Positions 13,156 through 22,775 of a DNA stretch of 64,000 bases are shown here, in pieces. The notes beneath the pieces were generated by a model. The model was not told where the DNA came from and ran no database searches. It saw only the letters and a program-made list of their open reading frames with translations. A program made the position numbers and the translations under genes. Numbering within the stretch: position 1 is the stretch's first letter; every line of letters starts with the position of its first letter. Source of the DNA: Verticillium longisporum (Eukaryota; Ascomycota; Sordariomycetes; Glomerellales; Plectosphaerellaceae); assembly GCA_019188255.1 (NCBI GenBank), contig JAETXT010000016.1, forward strand, positions 62,001 through 126,000, given 5' to 3'.

Positions 13156-15050
13156 ATGGCTAGTAATAGCGCTACAGACCAGGAAATGGGCGGGGTCGCC
13201 CTGCAAGTTATCGAATTCGACACGACCGACATCGCGAAGCAGCTAGGCCTTGAAGAAATGACCGTCCAGCTGAATGGTCGCCGATTCTATTAAAAGGTTT
13301 AGCTGTGGTCCGATGAGGACAACGGAAAAACAAGCAAGCAGCAATACGAGCCTGCGATTGACGGACCGACCGTCATGGACAAAGGACCTCTTCTGCCAGG
13401 TCCCCAAGAGCTCGAACCAGGCCTAGAATCGAACACATTCGAATGCCTAGAGATCGGCATAGTTCAAGGAGACAACCCCAGCGAGTACCGGATTGAGGGA
13501 GCTTCCGGTCGAAAGAGCGCCAAAATGGCGGCTCAGAAGAGGAATCTCCATGACCGTGATACACATGCCCTACGGGCCTTCGTCGCTTGCCAAGACAAAG
13601 TCAAGCAAGTACGGTTGTTTGTGGGCTGCAGGTTTACCAATGGCCGGCTCTATGCTCGAGCCATCCATGCAGAAGACGTTTTTTTATTCAGAATTTTGGC
13701 AGGACGTTGACGAGGGCGTTGCGAAGAGGATCCGACAACGCCAGATCATGACTGCCATAAAGAAACACGCATCCACCGAAGACGCAAGGTTTGGTAGAAT
13801 ACTACCAGCAGCCTCCAATGCTGCGTCCATGTGCCCACACTCATTGGCGGTCACCGAAGAACAAAGCCTTGTATCAAGGCTCAAATACCAGCTTTCGCTT
13901 ATTGACCTCGACGGCGAATTGGAGACAGTGGACAGGATGATCACAATGCTTGACAATGCGTCAGCCGACATCGACTTTGACCAACTCATTACTGTCAAAG
14001 TATTTTCGCTTTCTCCCACCTTGATACGCCTTTTGACGAGTCTCTATGCGAAGTCTTAATCACTGAGCTAAAGGTATGTGCATGAAGCTGAGACTTTCAT
14101 CTGAAGCTGGATGATGGCTAATTTGATACTCAATAGCCTACACTTATCCATACCAAACTTAATCGAAAGTTCATCCTAGACATTCGCGAGGAGCTGACGC
14201 GCGACTGGCGTCGACGGGGTTTCCTTTGTCCCGCCAGCCGGAGTACCATTCTTCATCGAAACGTGCCACACTCTTCATTCGGGCTTTGGCCCCAATGAAC
14301 TGGAAGGAATGATCAACAATGTTATTGCCATCACCGAATCCCACCTGAAACGCAAAGGTCTTGACCACAGCACCGTCCTAGCCGGTCTTGGGCCCGGTCC
14401 CGTCACGAGTACGAGAATCCGGGACCTTCTAAAGGAAATGGACAAAACGATCGAGTCCATGCAAATTCATCACCGGAATGAACACAAGAAGCTCGTCGAG
14501 CTCATGGGGGATGCCAGATATATCTCTTGACGAGGTGACCCGGAGATTGGGGAAAACTGTTGACGCAACCGAGAGCCAGCTACTCCAGGAACAACTTGCG
14601 ATCATCAGCTTTGACAAACAAGTTTCTGCGAACTGCGATATGCCTCGGAGTCTGAAGGCATTACGGAACTCCTTCCGGCAGTCACTTACCGACCGAGCTT
14701 TCAGAGGCAACAGCTGGTAGGTTCTCCAAGCTCAAGGCTGACCCAACGATTGTTGTGTTCGAGGAGGGCGCTGACGGTTGCACCAGGTACCCATGGCATG
14801 ATCGCCCACCTTCCGATACGTCCTCGTGACACCGCTCGATCTTTCGGTCAGACAGCTTCTATAAACTGGACCCCGCCGGAGCATGATGAGGACCTTGGAG
14901 ATCAACCACTTCAGTGTTTTTGTCGGTCCTATCAGAGCAGGTGAATAAATACTTGATTACTACGAGCAGCAGAGTCGCGCATTTATCGAGGCTCTCTCCG
15001 TCATCTTCGATTCTTTTCTACCCACCGGTCAAAGTGCTGCAGTAAGTTTG
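13156..15050 (+). pseudogene. Degenerate protein-coding relic, family not recognised
   Basis: From the ATG at 13156 (MASNSATDQEMGG) coding-like blocks continue in changing frames. These include SLVSRLKYQLSLIDLDGELE near 13.87-13.92 kb, AGLGPGPVTSTRIRDLLKEM near 14.4 kb, VDATESQLLQEQLAIISFDK near 14.57 kb, and AFIEALSVIFDSF near 14.98-15.02 kb. They are separated by frameshifts and stops, for example TAA and TAG shortly after QLNGRRFY near 13.29 kb. The blocks follow one another in order and share strand and composition, so I infer one large gene that has decayed. I do not recognise the family. Unlike the core genes, the lesions here include nonsense codons and are not limited to C runs, so this is a true pseudogene. 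Confidence 0.55.
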
Positions 15051-15139
15051 AGAATGGTGATCCGCCCCATGGGGACCTGTACGCTCCTGCGCGGACAACG
15101 AAATGTTGTCAATGGGCTTGGCCTTCAGCACCGCACCAC

Positions 15140-15760
15140 GTTTGAAGCAATAATAATATCACGACTTTCGAATTCGATACTATCGATCTATTACTTGCTT
15201 GTGTTGCCCTTCCAAGGATTCTGGACGCTTTCCCGAAATTGGTCAACTTGCGCATCGGTCCTACACATCGGTGCTATGACACAGTAGAAGAGTATCGCGA
15301 CATACTGGGCGCGCCCTACTACTTCCAGAGCTGCGCTCACTGAAGAGTCTTGGGATTTATTGGTCTGATGGCCAACTTCGGCCAAGTTTGGACCATTCCT
15401 GCCGCCGGTGTTTTCCAAGCAGCTTAGAAGACAGCGATAACATGTCAACAGTCACAGCAGACAGCGAAGTAGACGAACTTGCCTGTCAGGCGCTCTACAC
15501 AGGACGTATACGACAATGCTATTCGGTGCCTACTCAATTTACCTTTCATTGAGAATGTCACGCTGTTTGGACATCAATTTCTTCAGTGGAGGCACTCCGC
15601 CCATGGCCCAGTGTCGGCGCGCACGATATGGGCAGGAACCTCCGATTCCTTCGTCTGACTATTTGGTCGACTCCTGTCACCGATCCTTCATGGCAACCCA
15701 TCATATCTGCTTTAGGGGTTTCGCAGCTCATGCTCGTCAGCTCGAGTTTGTAGAGGCCTG
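15140..15760 (+). pseudogene. LRR/F-box-like relic
   Basis: Three fragments in different frames have a leucine-rich spacing: DLLLACVALPRILDAFPKL with LVNLRIGPTHRCYD near 15.17-15.27 kb, LRSLKSLGIYWSDGQL near 15.33-15.37 kb, and LRFLRLTIWS near 15.64-15.67 kb. The pattern resembles the LRR part of fungal F-box proteins, but no F-box is visible. Frameshifts and stops separate the pieces. It could be the end of the preceding relic or an independent one. Confidence 0.35.
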
Positions 15761-15762
15761 GG

Positions 15763-16812
15763 ATGAAGGCTACGAGGAGGAGTCCAGAGATGATGACGAC
15801 TAGGGGTGTCTTACTTTCGAGTTTCAAGGCGTCAACAAGAAACACGAAAGTATATGGAATTCGTACTTCATCGACTTTCTCGGAAAGGAAAGATATATCG
15901 ACGACGACATGGGTGTCAGAGCGTGGGGTTGAGCAACACCTCTGGATGCAGCTCCGGAGGAAGGATCCGAATAAGAAATTATTGTGTCTTGCACCTTGGG
16001 ACAAACGCAATCTTGTGGAGTTGATGTTGGAGCTGTACAAGGACAGAATTGCTTGCAAAGATGAGCCGTCGCGACTGACAGACAAAAGGCCATCGAACTT
16101 CCGCCGCAACGCCTTATTATACTGCGACTCGCGTCGAGATGAAGCTCCCGAGACGTATCATTGGTGCTACATTATAGCCGAATACCGACCAGAAGAAAAC
16201 ATTAAACCTGCATACATTGTACCCCATTTTATCTCCTCATTACTCGGCCCGCTACTCTTCGGTTCACGGTCCGACGATCTGCAGCATCCCTCGAACTGTT
16301 TGATTCTATCGATTAAACCTAAGGAGTGGTTTGATAACTATAAGTTTCTCATTATGCCCATCATCCCGGAGGAAGTTCCAAACAAGAGATGGCGCATCGA
16401 ATTCTTATGCACATCAAACATGGCCTCTAGTATGGCAACTTGAAAGCGAGCAATCTGGAGGGCAGAGAGCTGAAGTTTCTCAACGAGAACCGCCCAGCTG
16501 CGCGATTTATGTATTCGCATTTCATCATGGAACTAATGCGAATCAAAGATCTCGATAAGCGTTATTGGCAGGATATCTAGGCCAAGTGCTATCAAAGCCG
16601 CCCATTTCCAATGGGCAGGGCCATATGTCCGAGACTCAGTCCTCCTCGCCGTCGCCTCTCATTATCAAGCTATCGACTCGGACGTACTTATCTCATGGTT
16701 GAAGGACAACGGCTTCCGAGATGAGTGGTACCTGACTCCATCTGAGGCAACAGAAGCAGCCCGTTTAGTCCTCGGGCAGATGGGTACCGACCAAGAGAGA
16801 AGGAGGAGCTAG
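15763..16812 (+). pseudogene. HNH-nuclease-like fungal protein, broken
   Basis: The block from LYKDRIACKDEPSRL through PSNFRRNALLYCDSRRD, then IKPAYIVPHFISSLLG (16201 onward), LFGSRSDDLQHPSN and FDNYKFLIMPI matches the fungal HNH-domain family, in which the core reads roughly A-A-H-I-V-P. Here the first catalytic His is replaced by Tyr (PAYIVPHF), a CAT-to-TAT type change. A frameshift near 16.43 kb moves the frame to LEGRELKFLNENRPAARFMY. An in-frame TAG follows near 16577 and a second frameshift near 16.61 kb. The C-terminal part then continues with YVRDSVLLAVASHYQAID and ends at 16812. With a lost catalytic residue, a stop and two frameshifts, the gene is not functional as read. The family is common and expanded in Sordariomycete accessory DNA. 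Confidence 0.75.
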
Positions 16813-16856
16813 ATTCAGACAGTAAAATCGAAGGGATGGGCTATAAGCTAAAAAGA

Positions 16857-17156
16857 AAAAGTGTTGAACCAATATTGGGGGATTGCCTGGGTTGGTGATC
16901 ACCGTATGGGATTCACAGCTATGGTGATCACTGGGGGCTCGGATTCACTGCTCCCAGGAGCACGTGATTCACAGCCCACGTGATCTGTGAATCAGATGGG
17001 TATCGGTGAATCAGATAGGTAGCGGTGAATCAGATATCACCAACAATCATCACAAGTCTTATATCACCAACCCTACCTACCTATTCAGAGCTCTCAGGCA
17101 CAGCCAAAGTAATGAATCAGGGTTCACGTAAGCAGTGAAGCCCTCTCAACAAAAAG
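16857..17156. mobile_element. Solo LTR, Ty1/Copia-type, with AAAAG target duplication
   Basis: The 290-bp segment 16862-17151 starts TGTTGA and ends TCAACA, the inverted termini typical of Copia LTRs. It is flanked on both sides by AAAAG (16857-16861 and 17152-17156), a 5-bp target-site duplication. No primer-binding site, polypurine tract or retrotransposon coding sequence follows, so this is a solo LTR left by LTR-LTR recombination. Inside it GTGAATCAGAT occurs three times at a spacing of about 19 bp (about 16.98-17.04 kb). It inserted just after the stop codon of the HNH relic. It shows little C-to-T damage, so it is younger than the AT-rich blocks. Orientation cannot be decided. Confidence 0.85.
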
Positions 17157-18454
17157 AAAAAACTCCAAACGCCGACTCAGACACTAGGTCGGTTGAGACT
17201 GGCGTTCGCGAGTATACGACTAGCGCTTAACTAGGCGTCGAGCGCATGAAGCACTACTTGAAATACACAATAGCTATATGAAGCTACAATCTCAAAAAAC
17301 TTGAAACGTCGCGCGCAACTCAATGATGAAAGCCTCTTTCGTATGGGGAATGCCCACCAGTCATTGATCCTCATCCCTAAAGGTGATCCGCAACTGTGTG
17401 TTGCTATGTCAGAGCGCTGGTTTGAGCAGAGTGAAGAAGTCTTCCGCACGTAAGGTCCGCAGTCAATAGATAGGTATGGGTCCTACAGATCAAAGATCTA
17501 TCTATAGTACATTGCGGCAATGAAATAATAAGCACGATTGCCGACAGCAATGTGCAGTGAAGAAATCAGCCTTTCGTACGGGTCTGGTCCGTCCATTCGA
17601 GTAAAGGCGTCCTGGATGAAGTTTTTCAACCCCACTTCGCGTCTTGTTCTATCTTTGTGTGTCACTCGTAATAAGAACCCTGATCTTCCATCTTGTAATG
17701 AAGACTGGCCTTGGCTGTCCTTCGCGATGGATTTGACAAAGGGCTTGTTCTTCCCATGCCTGCTTCCGGCCAGGTCCGCACTGAATCAGAACATTAGCAT
17801 AGTCCTTGGCCTGCCGCAGTTCGCGTTGTGAGAAAAATTCGACAGTCGGAATGTTCGTTGAACCTCTTGAGAGTGTCGTTCCTTGCAGCGTTATCCAGGC
17901 GGCCATCGTACCTGTAAACCGGGATAGGTTCAGCACTACAGCCACTCGCTATCTCGATGATGTCCAAGAAAAAAGACTGTCGTCCAGAAGTAGCAGAGCA
18001 TCGGAGGCACTGCTACCGTATCCGTCGCAGTGCTCGTAGACAATGTTTATGACCGCGTCGATATGAGCCAATCTCCAGTTTCGTTTCGAGCCAGCTTTTG
18101 GCGCCGTCTGTTTGATGCTTCTAGTTGCTTACTAAATACTTTACTGCGCGATGGCATGTTAAGCAAATTTTCTTTTTCTTGTCCAGGGACTTCCCTATAT
18201 GAATAATGTCAGGCTAAAGTTGTTGACTAATCTCTTGCTTTTGAGAAAGACTGGATGATAGAGGTAGTAAAGAGAAGGAATGCGTAATACCTGCATAGCA
18301 TTACGATGATCTATACTGTAGGCTGCAGGTATGATTTTCACGTACTTGCGGAAGAGGCATCTAAGAGGTCAACCCCTTCCCTAGGCGTCTTGATATTAGC
18401 GTGAAGGCTCGTGAGCAGAGGTAGCCGATCATGAGGGACTATGCCAGGGCGGTA

Positions 18455-18735
18455 CACAGTGGCGACGTCCAGTGGCGACGTCCAGTGACGATTCCTGTGC
18501 CGGCGTCCAGTACCGGCGTCCAGTGCCGGCGTCCAGTACCGGCATCCAGTGCTAGCGTCCAGTGCTGGTGTCCAGTGCTGGTGTCCAGTGCTGGTGTCCA
18601 GTGCTGGTGTCTAGTGCCGGCGTCTAGTAATGGTATCCGGTACTGGTATCCATTGACGGTATCTAGTGATGGTGTCTAGTAATGGTATTGAGTGATAGTG
18701 TCTAGTGCTGGTGTCTAGTGCTGGCTTCTAGTATC
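18455..18735. repeat. 13-bp minisatellite (GTGTCCAGTGCTG units)
   Basis: About 20 tandem copies of a 13-bp unit, consensus GTGTCCAGTGCTG, lying inside the broken helicase. Units at the left end read GTCCAGTACCGGC-like, and units at the right read GTCTAGTGATGGT-like. Divergence therefore rises along the array and is mainly C-to-T and G-to-A. Confidence 0.9.
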
Positions 18736-19649
18736 TATGTGAGGCGATTGATATATTTATTAGTGGGGTTTCTGCTGTGAATCTGGTCGGTCCTTGTGTT
18801 GTTGGGCTCTGCTGTAAAGGCCATTACTATGTAATTGAGCGATTTGACCTCGTGCATCAAGCAGTCGAAGAAAGGCGAAACAATCAATCCATGTATTGTC
18901 CAATGGTGTGCCAGTCAACATGACGCAGGTGTGACATTTGGCGCGCAGCATGTAGATAGCCTCAAAGGTGCGACCTGTTGAGTTCTTGATTTGGTGGGCC
19001 TCATCCAAGATCAGATACGTGCCTAGGCACCTGTTGTTAGGTAGGTCGTCATAGGCGCTAGACAATAAGGTTACAGATGGCAGCTCTGGCAACTGTCGAG
19101 ACTTTTGCTGGTTGTAGGTCTCGAGGCTCTTCTTGAACTTCGTAATTCGCCGGAACTCTGCCAAATTAGCGCTGTACGATGTGACAATGACATCGTATCG
19201 CCAGAGCTCTGCCGGCATAATGTATTGATTGCGTAGATGTAGGACCTTCAGTGCGTTCCCAAAGAATCTTTCGATTTCTGCTACCCATTGAAGACAATAC
19301 GAAGACGGGACGACAATGACAGATGGGCCACCTCCATCCTTGGAGTTGAGGCTATTATGATGAGGCAAGATAGAGTTTTGGCGAGTCCGGGAGGGTCGGC
19401 TAGAATGAGGCCTCGAAAGGCGTGCTTGTGGAGTGCAACATGGCCGTAGCGGCAGATCGCTGATGTCCGAACGGCTGGAGACTGCTAAGAAGTCCTGGAA
19501 CGAAGGTAGGTCTTCGCATTGCCTCGTATTTAGCTGTCTATAGGCAAGTTATTAGCGGATTCGAGAAATGGAAGCATCTACTAGGCTGGCGTATAATCTT
19601 ATAGTGAAGATCTTGAAGGTACTTAATGAAAGTTATATCGTCGTCGTGC

Positions 19650-19815
19650 CGTCCCTCTTCGTCCCTCGCCGCCCCTCTTCGTCCCTCGCTGTCCTCCTTG
19701 TACCCGCCATCCCTCCTCATCCGCCGCCATCCCTCCTCGTCCCCCGCCATCCCTCCTCGTCCCCGCCGTTCTCCTCGTCCCCCGCCATCCCTCTTCGTCC
19801 CCTGCTGTCTCTTGC
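19650..19815. repeat. Pyrimidine-rich minisatellite (CCGCCATCCCTCCTCGTCCC units)
   Basis: Degenerate 16-20 bp units of the type GTCCCTCGCCGCCCCTCTTC and CCGCCATCCCTCCTCGTCCC in tandem. It lies in the N-terminal part of the helicase relic and interrupts its reading frame. Confidence 0.85.
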
Positions 19816-20301
19816 TATCCTATAGTAGCTCCTCTCTCTACTTAGTATTATGAGATATTTGAGGGTTGTTTACTTCGAGTGCTGCATTATGGCGTCTGGA
19901 TCCTCCCTCCGTGGCGGCTTGCTGACTGGGAGATGGGGTAGGGCAATGTCCCTGGTCCGCCTCTTGGTCATCGAAGTTGATGTAAGACCTTTTGTGATTT
20001 CAGGCACGTCATCTGAGTTGGAAGAAGGCTAGCTGTCCGAATCTTAGACGAGTTGACTGCTATCGGGATTGCTCGCCGTTATGACTGCCTGTGCGAGACG
20101 CGTGCGTTCGGTCGCGTCAACAGGGTTCTGAATCCCTTGCTGATGTCTGGAAAAGGATCCGGTAATGGGGGAAGTGAAGTCGATTATTTGACTTGGAAGT
20201 GGGTTGACAGGATACGCAGTGGGGGATGCAAGCCTGGCTTGTAGTAAACCTGCCCAGGCAGGAAGAAAGTAAGATGTAAAAGAAGGTTCGGGAATCGGCA
20301 A

Positions 20302-20759
20302 TCGAACTGGGTTTGGCTGGGTTCTTTCCTGTGTTGCGATGTAAGAGCAGTTGATGAGAGTCTGGGCCAGGGAAGAAGTCAGTTGCTAAAGGAAGGCTTG
20401 AGGGAGCCAGTGCCAGGAGAGAAGAGAGTTATGAAGAGAGAGATTGGGAACTCTGGGTCGGGAGAGAGAAGTGAGTTGTAAAGGAAGGTTGTGGTAACTC
20501 TATGCTAATAAGTAGTCAGTTGTCAAGGAAGTAGCTACAAGGCCGATATGCGATCATAACACCCACGCTCATGTCATGCCGAAATCAGTCAAGAATGCCT
20601 CTGCATTATGTCAAATCACAATCATAACCTCTGCATCATGCTAGCTCTGAGGTGACTACAGAGGTCTCATGTGTCATGCTTGGTTGCAACAGAAAAACTT
20701 GGTCTATCATTAACTTGATACATCTATTACACTCAACCACCGACGCTGCCAACACCCGT
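20302..20759. other. Intergenic, nothing recognisable
   Basis: Between the helicase relic and the stop codon of the phosphate carrier gene. It contains loosely repeated purine-rich phrases (for example GGAAGGTT and GAGAGAAG near 20.37-20.50 kb) but no gene. Confidence 0.5.
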
Positions 20760-21949
20760 TTATTTGGCAATTTCTACAGCTCCTGTCGCACCTAGTATAG
20801 CCTTGATATCGCCGTACAGGGCGAACTGACCAGCAGTGAGAGTACCGACCATGAAGAGACGGGTGGGGAGACCGGCGAAGGAGCCGCGGACGCCGAGCTC
20901 GCCGGCGATCTGGATGAGGCGGGAGACGGTGCCCTGGCCGGGAGCGCCCTTGGACTTGTTGATCTTGGACAGCATGGTGTCGGCGGGCTGGGAGACGACG
21001 GCGGCGGCGAGACCGGCGACGAGACCGGAGGCGAGGTTGACCTGGGTCTGCTGGCCGGAGGAGAGGCTCTCCTTGGGGTAGACGCGGAAGATGGCCTCGG
21101 CGACCTTCTCGTAGACAACGAACTTGGCCATGGTGTAGGGGATCCTGGGTTGGGTTAGTTTCTGGTTGTGGTTCGGGGCTCATGCTGAAGTCAAAGGAGG
21201 GGGGACATACTGCTTGAACAGGATGGGACCGAAACCGGCGTAGAAGGCGCCGAAGCCCTCCTGCTTGGCCATCTTGGTGAAGCCACCGATGAGGCCGTTG
21301 GCGTAGGTGGGCTCAGAGACGAGACGGATACGGGTGGCCTCGAGGGGGCACAGGGCGATATCAGCGAAGAACTCGCCGGCGGCGGCGGAGGCGAGGTAGA
21401 CGGCGGTGCGGTTGTTGGAGGCGGTCTCGTAGCCGAGCAGGTTGATGCTCTGCTGCTTGAAGAACTCGTAACCACCGAACTTCAGGGAGCCCTGGAGGAA
21501 GTAGCCGGCAAAGGTAGGGCCGAAACCGGTGAGGAGAGCGAGGGGGCCCTCGTTCTGGATGACCTGCTTGAAGCTGCCGATCATGCCACGGTTGTAGGTG
21601 GCAGGGTCGAGCTGGATACGGGTCTTGACGCTGTTTGTGGCAACGTGTCAGTCGAGGTGATCAGAGAGATGGGAGGGCTGCTGCTGGCGTCGCGTCGCGA
21701 GGCCAATGGCTTGCTGTTGCGGAAGCACGCCAGCTGGTGCGCGACACGGCCAACATCGAGGGAGCAGAGGGAAACGTACACATCGACGGGCGTCAGGGCA
21801 CCGTGGGTGACGGAGCAGCCAATGGCACCAGCCAGGGCGAAACGAGCGTAGAGGTCAAAGCCGGTGGGCGTGCCAGGGACGGCGGCGGCAGCCTTCTGGA
21901 CGACGGCATCGACCTTGGCCGAGCCGGTGGATGTTGGTGCGGAAGCCAT
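20760..21949 (-). CDS. MIR1: Mitochondrial phosphate carrier (SLC25 family)
   Basis: This inner-membrane carrier imports phosphate into the matrix for ATP synthesis. Exons read on the minus strand are 21949-21780, 21630-21211 and 21144-20760; the introns (149 and 66 bp) have GTACGT and GTATGT donors and ACAG and CCAG acceptors. The joined product is 324 residues, the usual size. Three carrier repeats are visible through their P-x-[DE]-x-x-[KR] signatures: TPVDVVKTR (across the first junction), CPLEATRIR and QPADTMLSK. The second junction restores [15 protein letters not shown], a phosphate-carrier block, which distinguishes it from other SLC25 members. The frame is intact throughout. The start at 21949 (MASAPTSTG) leaves a short N-terminal extension rather than a long cleavable presequence. 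Codon use is strongly GC-ending, as expected for a highly expressed gene. Confidence 0.96.
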
Positions 21950-22775
21950 TGTAGCTGTGATGTGCGTGTTCGCGAAGAACGAGAGAGAGAGAACCGGAAC
22001 GATGAATCGAAGGATGGAGTGGAGAGGGAGGAATCACGAATGCCGCAACGAAGGGGGATCGTGACCTTGAAGGCTGGTGGGATGGAATTGGCTTTGAGGA
22101 AGGTTGTTCGTGGAAAGGAGCAGGAAGTGACCCCGGCCAGGAGAAAAATGTGAGAGGCCTTTTTCTGATGCTGGCGCATTGGCGGCGGCTGGGCGGCCTT
22201 TTCCTGGCAGTGACCACTTAGCCTGCAAGGGGCTCCACTGAAAAGATTGGCTCGGGAATACTCGGGCTATCCGGCGCGTCCGATCGCCCCTTCCGCCATT
22301 GAGCGCCTCCCTTCTGCGCCCTTAGTCATCGGTGATAACGCCGATAAAGCTCGCGCGGCGGACTGTCAATGACCCGGCAAGCCCGTGCACCCGCTTAGCG
22401 TCTTCGTTGGTCCATGTGCACTGCAGTAGCATCCGAAGCTGGCCGGGCAACATCATTTTCCACCGATGTCGTGATGTGCCGTGACCGAGGCTTCGTGCAT
22501 GCCTCCCTCGGCCAAGAGGTGAGGATGACAGATGGAGGGTATTTCTCGCAGATTCAAATTATGACAATCCATTGACCACCAATCTGACAAACTATTCCAT
22601 CATATAATCCCTACGTAAGTCGTTGTCAGGAATCTCGCCCCATCAAGTAATACAATCCACATGTACCCAATGCGCAAAACCATACCAGCGCCCAGACAAC
22701 TATGATGTACAAAGATGACGTTCCATGCGTTTTTGCCACGGAGAAAAAGAAAATACCAAGACACAGGAAACACCC
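21950..22775. other. Intergenic: MIR1 upstream region and 3' flank of the Zn2Cys6 gene
   Basis: Holds the promoter/5' UTR of the phosphate carrier (to the left) and the 3' end of the regulator (to the right). No further gene or repeat was recognised. Confidence 0.5.

Larger units (their letters stand above)
17480..20301 (-). pseudogene. SNF2-family helicase/ATPase, broken
   Basis: Read on the minus strand, the order is that of an SNF2 ATPase. A Ser/Asp-rich N-terminal segment (about 20.3-19.86 kb) is followed by motif I as LILADPPGLAKTLS near 19.39 kb, where the usual GKT is AKT. A frameshift comes next, then VIVVPSSYCLQWVAEI (motif Ia region), motif II YLILDEAHQIKN (DEAHQ at 19005-18991) and motif III MLTGTPLDNTWID near 18.9 kb. 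After an interruption, the C-terminal lobe ends with AWEEQALCQIHREGQ at 17759-17701, where the normal R in RIHRxGQ is Q. Between the lobes lies a 13-bp minisatellite (18455-18735), and a pyrimidine array splits the N-terminal part. The changed Walker A and motif VI residues, the frameshift and the insertions show it is dead. Confidence 0.8.

Noticed and set aside
18431..18679. 82-codon open frame with 13-residue repeats
   Set aside because: It is only the translation of the 13-bp minisatellite, which stays open because 13 bp repeats every 13 codons.
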